Shown piece by piece: positions 22,717 through 33,747 of a DNA stretch of 64,000 bases (within the stretch, counting starts at the first letter, position 1; every line of letters begins with the position of its first letter). The notes beneath the pieces were generated by a model. It made no database searches, had not been told where the DNA came from, and was given only the letters and a program-made list of their open reading frames with translations. This stretch comes from Rhabditoides inermis (Eukaryota > Nematoda > Chromadorea > Rhabditida > Rhabditidae): contig CAWZYM010000331.1 in NCBI GenBank assembly GCA_963966185.1, positions 1,631,001 to 1,695,000 on the forward strand. The letters run 5' to 3'. The translations under genes were made by a program, and so were the position numbers.

Positions 22717-24062
22717 ATGCTCAAGGTGAGTCGTGTTTTCGGAGAATGTAGCGAACCATACATGTCAGTTTGTGCTTCTTCTCGCGGTTTGCACAACTGC
22801 ATCGGGTCAGTTCTTTGGAGGAGGCGGAGGAGGAGGAGGGATGGGATCGCAGGGAGGCTGGAGAAGTGGCATGGGTAAAGAACGCGACTCGATATCATTT
22901 TTGCAGCTCGAACACATTTTTGCTGCAAACTCCGTTTTCCTCTGACCTAACCCACAATGCGTGATTATTACGATAACAGTTCATATTCACACAGGTCGCT
23001 TCACCCCGCCCGATCTGGCCGGAGTGGATCCCTCCATTCTCGAGCAGTTCCGCGGCATTATGATGGACAGATCGCTCACGTCTCGTGAGGTGGGCCTGGA
23101 CCGATGTGATTTAGTTCCATTCTAGTCGGTTGAAATTGCAGAAAACCCAAGACGTTATAGTGTCAATACGATCAAGTGGGTAAAACGGCATGTTTTATGA
23201 GGCCACCGAGAAGAACTTATTTCTATTTCAGGATCGTCGCGCCGCTATGTCCGCGTTCGTGCGGCAGCAGTCGCCCGATGTGCAGGCCGCGTTCAGCAGA
23301 GCCAGGGCATTCAGTCAGTAATTCTCGGAAAATTAAGCACAATGCTTTGAACAAACTAGCGGAAAAGTTCTTGCTCGAAAATAAAAATAAGATTACCACG
23401 CCTAGAATCACTACTTCAATGAAGATTATTTGTTTCTGAAAATGTCTTTCAGTGGAACATCGCCGCGCACAGTGGCAGTCGATGTTCGCGGGCGTCGACC
23501 CGGCCATCATGCAGCAGGCCAGGCAGATCATGTGGGTACGTGGCCATTTCGTATAGACGACTGCATCGTAGTTCAGGACGAAATAAGGCTTGGACTAGGC
23601 CAGGCAGATCATATGGGACGTATATGCCCACTTTTCTTTATGCTCACGCATGCTTACCCTGTTTAGCCGACTGAATCCTAGAACAAAAAAAAAGAGTTGG
23701 ATAACGACGTCGCCAGAGCAAAGAAGTTTTCACTACTTTCCCTTCACTGTTTTAGAACCGCGACATTCCGTTCTACCAGAAGGAAGCCGCGATGAAGGCG
23801 TTCCTCCAGCAGCAGACTCCTGAAGTACAGGTGAGTGACGTCATCGTCACCCGTCATGCAGCTAGAGCCAATATTCACAGTGAACGCTATTTGACCTGTT
23901 TGAAATGTTCCCCAAAACATCGCTAGTCTGCTGTTTCATAATCGGTAGAGAGATCATTTGAAAGTGTTCCCCATGCAGGCGACATTCGCTGCGGCGCGTG
24001 GCAGGATGGAGGCGATGCGCTCGCGAATGGGCATGCAGCGGCCCTCAATGATGAACCAGTGA
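22717..24062 (+). CDS. Secreted helical protein with two internal repeats, SXP/RAL-2-like
   Basis: Exons 22717-22725, 22769-22874, 22995-23089, 23232-23313, 23453-23535, 23756-23830 and 23979-24062 give about 177 residues. A signal peptide (MLKFVLLLAVCTTASGQ) is split between exons 1 and 2. A Gly-rich stretch follows, then two similar ~50-residue helical repeats: GVDPSILEQFRGIMMDR...QQSPDVQAAF and GVDPAIMQQARQIMWNR...QQTPEVQATF. The C-terminus is Met/Arg-rich. The helical, cysteine-free design and the 'x-P-x-V-Q' turns resemble the nematode SXP/RAL-2 (DUF148/ANIS5) group, but I judge this by eye. An AATAAA signal lies 69 bases after the stop. Confidence 0.8.
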
Positions 24063-24130
24063 CGACCAGATATCAATACATTGTGACAACTTTGTACAAC
24101 TACAGAAATTCGCTGTATAAAGGGTATGAA

Positions 24131-24136
24131 AATAAA
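24131..24136 (+). terminator. Poly(A) signal AATAAA
   Basis: A perfect AATAAA, 69 bases after the stop of the helical-repeat gene. Confidence 0.6.
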
Positions 24137-24454
24137 TCTGTTTGTTCTCAAGCCCCCAGCCATCTTTATAATGGGGCTATGGATTGAGACCTCCTCCGGG
24201 ATGGTCCCATGGCACAATTTTTCATCACATGCTTGACTGACTGACAACATGCTTCTCGGCGGTCAGAGCTGAACAATAGTCAGTTGTTCCACGTTCAGAA
24301 CGCAGGAAATTTGAGAACGACTCTCGCTTGTTTGTTTCTCTCAAGTGCAACTTATGGGACGCGTCCGTATCGTACAAACGACACACAGACGACAAGATGC
24401 ACCAAGAGCATTTATCTGATATTTTCATTGAACATTGAGAACCAAAATTCGCCG

Positions 24455-24830
24455 TTAAGAAACCGCATACAATAAGACACTACAAAATAGCTTAAAAACG
24501 GCAGTGATGAAGGAGAGTGAGTGTCGGAAGAGGGTGCCAGTCTTGGTGGGTTGGGGCGACCGCTGAGCGGCGGGCGTCAGGGTGATCGTGTTTTTGGCAG
24601 TCTCCGTGGTAGTGGTAGTGGCCAGCGCTAAAGAGGGGGGCGGGAAGTTTGGAAGGAACACCACTCACCACGTGTCCACAGTTGAAGTCGAGCTCTCCGA
24701 AATCGAAAGCGGCAGCACCTGCGAGGAGCCAGGCGGCGAGTAGCCACGCAGCATCCCACGAACGGAAGACATGACACCCGCATCCCACAAACGGAAGACA
24801 TGACACGTGGGAAACGAACAAGACAACTTC
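24455..24830 (-). CDS. Possible small secreted-protein gene, structure unresolved
   Basis: The minus strand has a hydrophobic segment (AAWLLAAWLLAGAAAFDFG) that looks like a signal peptide, followed by DFNCGH and a donor (GTGAGTGG). After a CTCTTTAG acceptor comes a frame with a Thr-rich run (ATTTTTETAKNTITL) and a hydrophobic end. The phases of these two frames do not match as drawn, so a splice site is misplaced or the gene is broken. A 28-bp direct repeat at about 24753-24807 lies over the start. Confidence 0.3.
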
Positions 24831-25113
24831 ACGGAAGAACGAGCGAAACAAGAAATGACATGTGTCCAGGCTACGGCAGCGGATCGCGACAGCGACTCAC
24901 ATCTGCATAAGGGGACTACGCATTGACGAGTCGGTCCATGTACCTGCACGTATTGTTTTGACGGGTGAGCTTGGTCATATCCAGGGAACAAATCCTTGAC
25001 TACCAAACCATCATGGTGCTTCACGCGTATGTTTTCGTTCATTTCCCTTCTTTTCGAAATTTCTGAACCCTGTCAGTAGTTTAACCACACAAACCATACA
25101 GATGATTAGAATA

Positions 25114-25488
25114 TTCTCTTTCGAAAAGTACGTAAGTAAAGAGAAGAGGTTTGTCTGGATCTGATTCAACAAAAGCACATGCATAAAATCTTTTTGCAGC
25201 TGACTAAAATATCAAAACAAACCTGCTCTTTCGAATCACTCTAAAATGTGTTTTTAACATTGAAAATATATAATGTAAGGTGACTGTGAAATAGGCCAAA
25301 TATTCATTATAATTCACTATAAATAAATTATTATAATGCACAATATTTATGTTCTAATTTCATATATTCGAAAGAGCAGGTTTGTTTTGATATTTTAGTT
25401 AGCTGCAAAGAGATTTTATGCATGTGCTTTTGTTGAATCAGATCCAGACAAACCTCTTCTCTTTACTTACGTACTTTTCGAAAGAGAA
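25114..25488. mobile_element. Foldback element with ~123-bp inverted arms
   Basis: Arm 25114-25236 and arm 25366-25488 are near-perfect reverse complements around an AT-rich loop. Arm motifs and the tail after the right arm (GGATGTCCTTT...AAATTTCGAAGAAATT) are shared with the elements at 3061 and 30917. Confidence 0.85.
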
Positions 25489-26176
25489 TGGATGTCCTTT
25501 TCACAAATTTCGAAGAAATTTTTTTCACATTTGTGAATTGCGAATATAAAATTTACATTTTACAAACTCACTAGTCAGAATGTCATGATTGAAAATACAA
25601 ATAACTTATACAACAATACTACATAGTAATATTCACTGGTTTGAAATTATAAAATAAATTCTGTGATTCCCGCTTTTTTGAAACTGATAGATCATGTGTT
25701 GCCGAACAATGTTGTGTTATATAACGAATGTATGTAAATTAGAAACCTTCGAAATAGCTTGGTCGAATCGCTCACGCGCCTGCCGGTCGCTCATTGACGC
25801 GCGCTACACACGTTACAAATTTCTCTCTTCTTCCCTTCATCTCCTAAGCAGTTCCATTACCTAGCAAGTTACTAGCTAGTCGAAATGAAATTCTACTACG
25901 AGTAAACTAGCCATTCTTCACTAGTTATCATGTCATATTGCGAGTGCATGTACCGTTAAAAGTTTGTTTATCAGCAGTTTCAAGTTATACAACCGTCGAC
26001 CTAGCCAATAAGGGGACCGACCTAAGGCTCTCGAGTACAAATCGCTAGCTGCTTACAGGGGGTCCATCGATTGATGCAATGAATTTGGATCAGATGACGT
26101 CACAGACTTCTGACTAGAGGCTGACGAAAGTTGTGAGGGTGGTCGTCACTCTACCGTGACTAGCGGTACATCATTG
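25489..26176. other. Intergenic, AT-rich, no gene seen
   Basis: No exon support or recognisable repeat beyond the foldback tail at its start. Confidence 0.5.
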
Positions 26177-26243
26177 GCCGCCGAGAGAATTGAACTCGGG
26201 ACCTTCAGCATGATGCGCGCACATCCACTGCGCTAGCCACCCC
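26177..26243 (-). tRNA. Degenerate tRNA-like sequence
   Basis: On the minus strand: box A (TGGCTAGCGCAGTGGA), a CTGAAGGTC stretch as in many tRNAs, and box B (GAGTTCAATTC). A CCGAG/CTCGG stem is intact, but its loop is two bases too long and the acceptor does not pair. Pseudo-tRNA or SINE head. Confidence 0.4.
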
Positions 26244-26319
26244 ATATTCTCAAAGAAGTTTCATCATGATGTGGAATAGTTCAAGTGGTAGGGTGAGGGC
26301 GTACTGGTACTAAAGGTGC

Positions 26320-26495
26320 GGTCAGTCTCTTCGAAAACCATTCGGGAGTGATTCGAAAGCATATCAAGGCATTCCGAAGTATTCGGGAGTATTCGGGAGT
26401 GTTTCGAAGGCAGTTCGGGAGTGTTCTGAAAGCGATTCGCGAGGCAATTTCGAAGTGTTTCGGAGGCATTCGGGAGTGTTTCGAAGAGACTGACC
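26320..26495. mobile_element. MITE with GGTCAGTCTCTTCGAAA ends, copy 2
   Basis: Same terminal inverted repeats as 9005-9078, but 176 bp long. The interior is built of repeats of ATTCGGGAGTGTTTCGAA, explaining the extra length. Confidence 0.8.
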
Positions 26496-26815
26496 GGTAC
26501 TTAACCAGGCGCGTTCGATCTTCATATCTGCCTTGTTTTGCGAATGTTATGCGATGTTCGCAAATGAATTCGAATGTTGCTTTTGGAATCATTTATGTAT
26601 ATGCACATACGTATCATATAAAACAGACTTCATTAGATTCTGAGCCACTGAAACCTCGGTCATGAATTGTAATTGCAGAGCCGAGTGCGTTTAACTGATC
26701 TTCCTTAATATATGTTAATGGCAGTATTACTGTTAGAATTGGGAAGTTGTGGCACAGAGATCAAAGCAGCCTCACCCGCACTGCTCTGCTCTTCCGCTAT
26801 TCGCACGTTCTTTAA

Positions 26816-27391
26816 AGGTAGTGTACCCTCTGAATCCCATATTAAAAATTATCACGAATGTATTATCAATGCCTTTCAGAAATATTTTCATGCCGTTTGT
26901 GGTTGTTTGTGATGAAAAATAATGAATTTAAATTTACCAAAACTTTATTTAAATCCAACATAATACGCATATTTACGCAACGATATGAGTTATGATTTTT
27001 AACAGATCTTACTGCGTTTAGCAGATCGTTTTTCTATCAGCTGTTCCCGCCAAATTCGTAAAAGAAACACATATTAAAATGTTATCCAAAATAAGAATGA
27101 CATAAGAAACAATATAAACACAAAAAAAATCAATATAAACACGAAATAAATTGTCTTTAATGAAACAGCCGATAGTGTGGTCAAATTGTGTAACTTCGTG
27201 CAAGTTGTGCACACACCCCGAGCTGATTAAGAGTTATTAGATTCTACGATTTCTCACTCCAATTTTCAAATGATTTTTAAAACTAATTTGTTTTAGAATG
27301 TATATTTGCATTATCATAATATACTCATTGAATCGTAAACAATGACATGTTATATCTACGCATACACCCAGATTCAGAGGGTACACTACCT
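26816..27391. mobile_element. TTAA-flanked non-autonomous DNA transposon (MITE)
   Basis: A 21-bp terminal inverted repeat (AGGTAGTGTACCCTCTGAAT.. and its complement) bounds 576 bp of AT-rich DNA. TTAA lies directly outside both ends (26812-26815 and 27392-27395). TTAA target duplications are known for piggyBac and Kolobok superfamilies. No transposase frame is present. Confidence 0.8.
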
Positions 27392-27477
27392 TTAACTGCC
27401 GAGCTCTCTCACTCGCCCTCTCCTCACCGATCGATCGATTTGATTTCAGGCCAGCTGCCCATTCTGGCTCGCACGAG

Positions 27478-27665
27478 AAAGAGAGCGCGCGCAGAGAGCG
27501 TGCGCGAGTGAGAGAATCAGAGGTCAGAGAGAGAAAGAGAGTGGCTGATCGAAAAACGGGGCATGCTCGGCTGGAAGAAGAGAGAGAGCGCGCAGAGAGC
27601 GTACGCTCGTGAGAGAGCCAAGAGGCCGGGATGTGATAGTGGCTGAGCGAAAGGCGGGGCATGAG
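27478..27665. repeat. Diverged tandem duplication of a GA/GC-rich segment
   Basis: Two ~100-bp copies share GAGAGCGCGC(GC)AGAGAGCGT..CTGTG-type order, each ending in GTGGCTGAnCGAAA..CGGGGCATG. No coding support. Confidence 0.6.
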
Positions 27666-28726
27666 CATTCGGCCAATCAGATTGCACTGACAGTGGGCCG
27701 AGCGACCAATGAGCGCAGAGTGCAGTGGGCGGGGCTTACGTGATGCACACCGTCGTCGTCGTCGTCGTAAACACGTTTAGTGGCAGAATGAACGAAAAGT
27801 TGTTTTGGATATTTTGGAAGCCGCAACCGATATTTATTTCTTGTATCATACTCATAAGTCTTGTCAAATGATATTCTAACAAAAAAACACATACTATGGA
27901 GCATATCGTATTGGGATAGAGGAAATTGAGTATGCCTTGGTGACGCGCTGCGCGCGTCAAAGATCAAGACAAACGGGCGGCGCTGCGCGCCGCCCTCAAT
28001 TGTTCACGTACTTAATCTCTGAGTGCTTAGCCATATGAAATGGTTGATGCTCAAAGTCTCAAAAACTAATTAGCCAGATTCAGTCCTACACAACTACAAA
28101 AGCTGTCATGCGGTGGGATATTTTCATCAGCGTTACATCATTTTCGAAACGTCCAGAGAAAATTTGCAAAAAGGGCGGTTCTGAACTGCGTGAGAAACTC
28201 CTCGGGTTTGCGGAAAACTACAAATATACTTTCTGCCAACCTCACTCGCACATAGTAGGTACTTGAAGGCGTGTTTTGTGTATTTCACAACTTTTCTTTA
28301 TTGTCATTCTATAATGATTATCATGATATAGAAATTTCGATCAAAACATTTGAACGTATGTAGTAGCGTAGTTAATTAAAGGAAATTACAGTATTTCCGT
28401 TTTTGTGGGTGTTTTGTGTGTAATTAAATTGTGTAGTGATTTCTAATTCATTTGATATTTATACTAGATTCAAAGAGTTTTTACAATTGATAGTTTAAAA
28501 AAAAGATTGTTCGTTTATCCGATATTATCATTCTCACTTTTCCGTCCTTCCATTTTCGTGCTGATTTGCATATTGTATATTGCTATTGAATTAGACAAAT
28601 TGGACTGTAAAACTTATCCTTACCTAATTGCGCGTTGGCATGGCATCATAAAATTGCCACTTACTTGATTTATCTATTTGTAAATTGCAAGCGAATGAGA
28701 AAGTGATTTATTTCAGTCTATTTAGG
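27666..28726. other. Intergenic upstream of the chemoreceptor
   Basis: It contains two GC-rich perfect palindromes, GACGCGCTGCGCGCGTC (about 27941) and GGGCGGCGCTGCGCGCCGCCC-type (about 27976), in otherwise AT-rich DNA. No exon support. Confidence 0.5.
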
Positions 28727-29091
28727 ATGAGTGCGGAACTTCTCATTCACTACGTCATCACCTATACCAATGGAATACTTTCGTTCATCATCAATGCACT
28801 TTTTATCTACATCATAAAGACCAAGGTGAGCTAGATGATCCGCTTTGTGGATGAAGATCTTTGTTATCTCAAAAGATGATCGCGACAAAATAGACCGATT
28901 GTTTATTTTTTTTATCAAGAGTATAATGATTTATGTTGTTGATTAATTCTAAAAACACATTTCAAAAATAAAAATATACAATAAAACTCGCAGACGCGCT
29001 CTGACCTGGGTGCGTACAAGTACCTGCTGATAATCTTTGCCGCTTTCGACATATTCTACTCGGCTGTACACATGGTCGTCGTGCCGGTGAG

Positions 29092-29141
<50 letters not shown>

Positions 29142-29378
29142 GGTCTGGGTTCTCCGCAGTGTATTACTTCGAGTCTCCTCTCACTCCCAAACCTTGTGCC
29201 TAAAAAAATACTGCTTACGTTTCACTACGCAAACAATTCCATTCTCATTTTTCAACAATTATCCATCTTTGTCACATCGAAAAAAGAGTTTGTAACATAT
29301 CAGGGCATGCACACCTATAAGACCTCGTTCGTCGCTTTCCCGATGGGGCCACTGACGTACAGTCCGTATGGAAGGTGG

Positions 29379-29421
<43 letters not shown>

Positions 29422-29455
29422 CTCTCTCGCTTTCTCTCTCTCCCTCTCTCTCTTT

Positions 29456-29510
<55 letters not shown>

Positions 29511-30043
29511 CCCCTCTCTTCCAGATACCTGGCCGCTCTCTTCTGCGCGGTCTTCTCGCAGTCGCTGGTGCTTCTGGCTATCCACTTTCTCTACCGATAC
29601 GTCAACATCTGCAGGTTGGCCAAAATAGTAATATGCAAAGTTCGAAACACGTATTTTCAAATCGATAATAATTCTGCGGGTCAAGTTGCGTTTACACGTC
29701 TGCGAACCGTTCACCGTCTTTATCGTACTAGCAAACTCGCAATCGGAAAGTGCGCCGCCTCTCTATCTACCCGCGGTCAGAGACACGGAGAGCGTACTAG
29801 AAAAGAAAGAACCAGGTCCGAGTCGCGTGCCCACCGTGCAGAGGCTGCTGGGCGCATAGAACACTTGCAGGATCCGTGACATGTACAAGTTCAAGTCGCC
29901 GCCACACATCGCTGTCCTCGTGGCGATATTCTGGGGGTTCAGCATTGACTGGTTCATCGCAGACGCTATCGGGATGGAACCAACTGATCAGATGAGGTGG
30001 GAGAAGGATACAGACAGACAGAGACACAGAGCGAGAGGGGGAG

Positions 30044-30103
<60 letters not shown>

Positions 30104-30124
30104 CAAAGAGCAGTCAGAAAGAGG

Positions 30125-30180
<56 letters not shown>

Positions 30181-32560
30181 CCAGGGAGATCGTGCACGAG
30201 ACTATGATGGAGAACTACGGCCTCGACACGTGGGAGATTGACTTCTTCGGACCGCTGTACTATGTCAGTGGGGGAAAAGCCATTCAGAGAATGCTCGTGG
30301 GAAACTATGGGATTGAAGTTTGTAGCGAACGCACTGATGGCTACGTTGGACCTTGCGAAGTGTAGTCTGAATCTGCGAGTGCGCCCTCGGCCAGACACCC
30401 AGCTGCCCGAGTTTATCAAAATATTATCATGATTTTTTTTTCAGATTCCGCAGGAGGACGGTTCGACTCGCGTCAACTGGCGGCACTTCGTCGCCACTGC
30501 CAACTGCTTGTTCATCCTCTCCAGCAGCTTCAGTCAGTACACCCTGTTTCCAATTGTCTTTATGCACTTTTATTCTTATCCACTTCCTGCGCATTTTTGA
30601 GTCAAATCGCAAGAAGCGCAGAGTAAACCCGGCGCGAGTTGCACTCTGCGCCCCCAGATAGGTTTTGGCTGAATTTGTTACGTCGAGATCATACTTCACA
30701 GGATCATTTCTGTAGTATGTATTTCGCCATCCCCTTGAAATTGGAGACTCTCCAACCGCGATGAACGGGAAAGGAGCGGGGCGCGAGCGGGAAGAAGCCT
30801 AGGCTTGAGGACCGCGGACGACTTTTGGTTGGCCTGCGCCCCGCTCATATGAGCGGTTTCAAACATAGAACTCGATTAGAAATGATTTGTAAATCATAGC
30901 TGGATTTGAATCCAGCATTCTCTTTTGAAAAGTACAAACGTAAAGTACCTCTGTTTCGGTTTATCTCAATTCAACAAAAGCCCATGCATAAAACTATTAT
31001 TTCTATTCTAAACTATAAACACAAACCTGCTCTCTCAAACGATATGTAGAAACGTATACTTTATCGATAATTTATCAATAAGAGCTATATAATATATTTG
31101 CTTATTTCTTATGAAAGTATTGTGAGAACCAATAAACAGCTACATATAGAACTATCGTTTAGTTTACCATGATGTTTTCATTATTTTTGAATGTAAACAA
31201 ATACAGAAGCTTTTTGATAGATGACTTATTTGATGAACGGGTTGATAAAATGTGAGTGATAGAATGTGTGTGTGCAATAGTATATTCATCTTGGTATTTG
31301 ATTGTCAATGTATTTATGATCGTTTTGAGAAAGCAGGTTTGTGTTTATAGTTTAGAATAGAAATAATAGTTTTATGCATGAGTTGAATTGAGATAAACCG
31401 AAACAGAGGTACTTTACGCTTGTACTTTTCAAAAGAGAATGAATGTCCTTTTGTTGAATTTCGAAGAAATTCTTTTTTTCAAACGTTTGGCGGCCCTGCG
31501 GGCCGAGCGGCTCTGCGCGCCGCTGGATAAAACCCAAACGATCGGCGCTTTGCGCCGATCCTAATACGTTTGCCTGTTCATTCTCTCCAGCAGCTTCAGT
31601 CAGTACACACTTCTTTTTTCATGCATTGCGAATTATTCTCCTAAGCGTTTCGAGCCAATTCGCCCAGACTCGCAGTGTAAACCCGACGCGAGTTGCACTC
31701 TGCTTTCCCAGATAGGTGTTTGCTGAATTTGTTTCATCGAGATCATACTTCACAGGATCATTTCTGTAGTATGTATTTCGCCATCCCCTTGAAATTGGAG
31801 ACTCTCCAACCGCGATGAACGGGAAAGGAGCGGGGCGCGAGCGGGAAGAAGCCTAGGCTTGAGGACCGCGGACGACTTTTGGTTGGCCTGCGCCCCGCTC
31901 ATCTGAGCGGTTTCAAACATAGAACTCGATTAGAAATAATTTGTAAATCATAGTTGGAACTGAATTCAGCATACGTTTCAGAAAAAAGATAACACTCTAA
32001 ATTCATACAATTTCTAATGCACGTGACATATAAATTAATTTGCATTCTTAAATTATTTAGCTGTGATCATGGTTTGCGGAGTGACAACGTACCGCAGTCT
32101 CAACTCTGCCACAGCAACTGCCGCATTCTCCGAGAAAACCAAGCGACTTCAGAAGCAACTATTTAAAGCACTGGTGTGGCAGGTAGGAGAAAGAGAGGGA
32201 TAGAAAGGGAGATGTAGAGAGAGAGGAGCGGGTGAGGAGAATACTGTCTAACCTCAATTTTTATATTCTATAAAACGTACATGCAATAAACATAGTACTA
32301 TTATAAAAGCCGTTTGCAGACAGTGATTCCCTTCGTCTCCTCCTACATCCCCTGCTTCGCCACCTTCTCCTCGCCCATGTTCCGCATCCCACTCGGCCAG
32401 TTCAACATGTACGTGCCCATCGCCATCAGCTTCTTCCCGGGTCAGCGAGTGTTGCCACAGTACAGAAAAAAATGTGAATTCTTGTGTAACTGTGTGTTTT
32501 TAGTTCTCGATCCACTTGCTGCGATGTATTTCATTGGCGACTATCGTAGGACGGTCATAA

Positions 32561-32605
<45 letters not shown>

Positions 32606-32795
32606 GAGAGATACAGAAAGAGAGAGGGAGAGAGAGATAAAGGAAAGGAAAGAGACGGAGGAGATGGTCCCGTTCAGATGGTCCCGTTGCGGCCGTCGGG
32701 GCGAAGTGAGCGACCGCACCCACCCAACCACCACCGACTACTCCCATTCCGAAGTCACGCGGACAAAGACAGTCATCGAAACGCCGAAACTATGA
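28727..32795 (+). CDS. Seven-transmembrane chemoreceptor, Str class (serpentine receptor r-10 type)
   Basis: Eleven exons: 28727-28825, 28994-29086, 29304-29374, 29525-29614, 29871-29996, 30185-30263, 30445-30532, 32061-32182, 32320-32440, 32504-32561 and 32678-32795. All phases agree, giving 354 residues, the usual length for this class. The ATG is 10 bases after TTTATTTCAG, a likely trans-splice site. Hydrophobic segments fall where seven helices are expected. Family landmarks: AIHFLYRYVNIC at the end of helix 3, and near the C-terminus TVIPFVSSYIP (helix 6) and PVLDPLAAMYFIGDYRR (end of helix 7). The cytoplasmic tail is Thr/Ser/Arg-rich. In nematodes this class senses odours or other environmental chemicals at neuron cilia; the ligand cannot be told. 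Intron 7 (30533-32060) was enlarged by a duplicated segment and a foldback element; other introns carry GA/CT microsatellites. Confidence 0.9.
29097..30178. repeat. GA/CT microsatellites in the chemoreceptor introns
   Basis: Tracts at about 29097-29138 (GA, 10 bases after the donor), 29383-29512 (CT, before the acceptor at 29524) and 30046-30178 (GA, between donor and acceptor). A further GA tract, 32562-32640, begins at the exon 10 donor itself (GTGAGAGAGAG). Confidence 0.9.
30511..30916 (+). repeat. Segmental duplication, copy 1 (exon 7 end plus 240-bp repeat)
   Basis: Matches 31577-31966: the end of exon 7 with its donor (TTCATCCTCTCCAGCAGC), a diverged spacer, the 240-bp repeat (30621-30864), and the following AGAACTCGATTAGAAAT block. 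Confidence 0.75.
30621..30864 (+). repeat. 240-bp structured dispersed repeat, copy 3
   Basis: Full-length, from AAACCCGGCGCGAGTTGC to GAGCGGTTTC, with the three palindromes and GC stem described for copy 1. Confidence 0.85.
30917..31440. mobile_element. Foldback element with ~120-bp inverted arms
   Basis: Arm 30917-31041 pairs with 31321-31440; a few small gaps, 279-bp AT-rich loop. Shares arm motifs and the right-side tail (GAATGTCCTTTTGTTGAATT) with the copies at 3061 and 25114. It sits between the two copies of the segmental duplication. Confidence 0.85.
31480..31562. repeat. Cluster of three GC-rich hairpins
   Basis: GCGGCCCTGCGGGCCG, GCGGCTCTGCGCGCCGC and GATCGGCGC-TTT-GCGCCGATC follow one another within 85 bp, directly after the foldback tail. 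Confidence 0.75.
31577..31966 (+). repeat. Segmental duplication, copy 2
   Basis: Carries a non-coding copy of the last ~20 bases of exon 7 plus its donor, then 240-bp repeat copy 4 (31674-31918). It lies inside intron 7 of the chemoreceptor, so the duplicated exon end is a decoy donor. Confidence 0.75.
31674..31918 (+). repeat. 240-bp structured dispersed repeat, copy 4
   Basis: Almost identical to copy 3, consistent with arising by the local duplication. Confidence 0.85.
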
Positions 32796-33747
32796 TTGTT
32801 CGCAATACTTTCCATAGCGGTGGTTCGGTATCAGTTCAGTGGTACTTTTTTGAATCGAGGCCACCTTTCCTTTCTGTACCTAACATATTATGTTTTTTTG
32901 TACGCCATATGATGTAACCGTAATAAACATGTGCTATATGTACGTAGCTTTTCGCAAAGGGTGATGCGCCATCCATGTTGTAAACACTCATTCACGCAGA
33001 GCCCACAAGGCGTTGTCTCATGGCGGTTAATTTTTTTAGTCAAATCAATGCATGTTGTTTGCATGTCCGATTCGTTCACAGGACAATAATCTCGCTGTTG
33101 GCAACGGTTCGAGAATGCAGTTATTAGATCGTAATCGTGTTGTAATTCATAGAAAAGGTATCTATGCGAAGAGACTCAATTACAATGTTTCCTCAGCGAC
33201 GCACGCGTAGAATATCGACGAAACGATGTTCCTACGTAGCCTCTGCTTGTTATGTTGCTTACATTTCTTCGCTGTATTTGTATTCAAGTTGTGACGGTAT
33301 TCCTGTATAGAATCTACTAGCACATGTGATATCGCTGGCATTTATATCCCGCTCGTCTTGCCTTTTCCACATGGCATCATGTGTTTGAAAACAGTGTGTG
33401 CACATATGTTTGTATGCGCATATTTTGTTCCTTGTTGTTGAAATTGCGTTAAAAAGATGTTGCAGAGAGTGATTGTCGAAGAAAAAATGCATGCGCCAGA
33501 CATATTCATTTGCTCACACTGGCAAATTGTTTTTTTATTATTCGTCTGCGTATATGACCGCGTGATCGGCCATGTATGTACAGTCGGTTTGCATGTTGCT
33601 CTCCCTCTCTCCCTCTCTTTCTCTTTTTCTCTCTCTTAATCTCTGTGTTTCTCTCTCTCCCTCCTTTGTCTCTCAATTCATCCTCACGCTCGTAAATCGA
33701 TATCGCTAAAAGATGGCTCGAAAACACATGTTCCCTATTGTCTAAGA
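32796..33747. other. Intergenic, no gene seen
   Basis: AATAAA at about 32922 may serve the chemoreceptor. A CT-rich tract at about 33598-33670 precedes the next gene. Confidence 0.5.
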
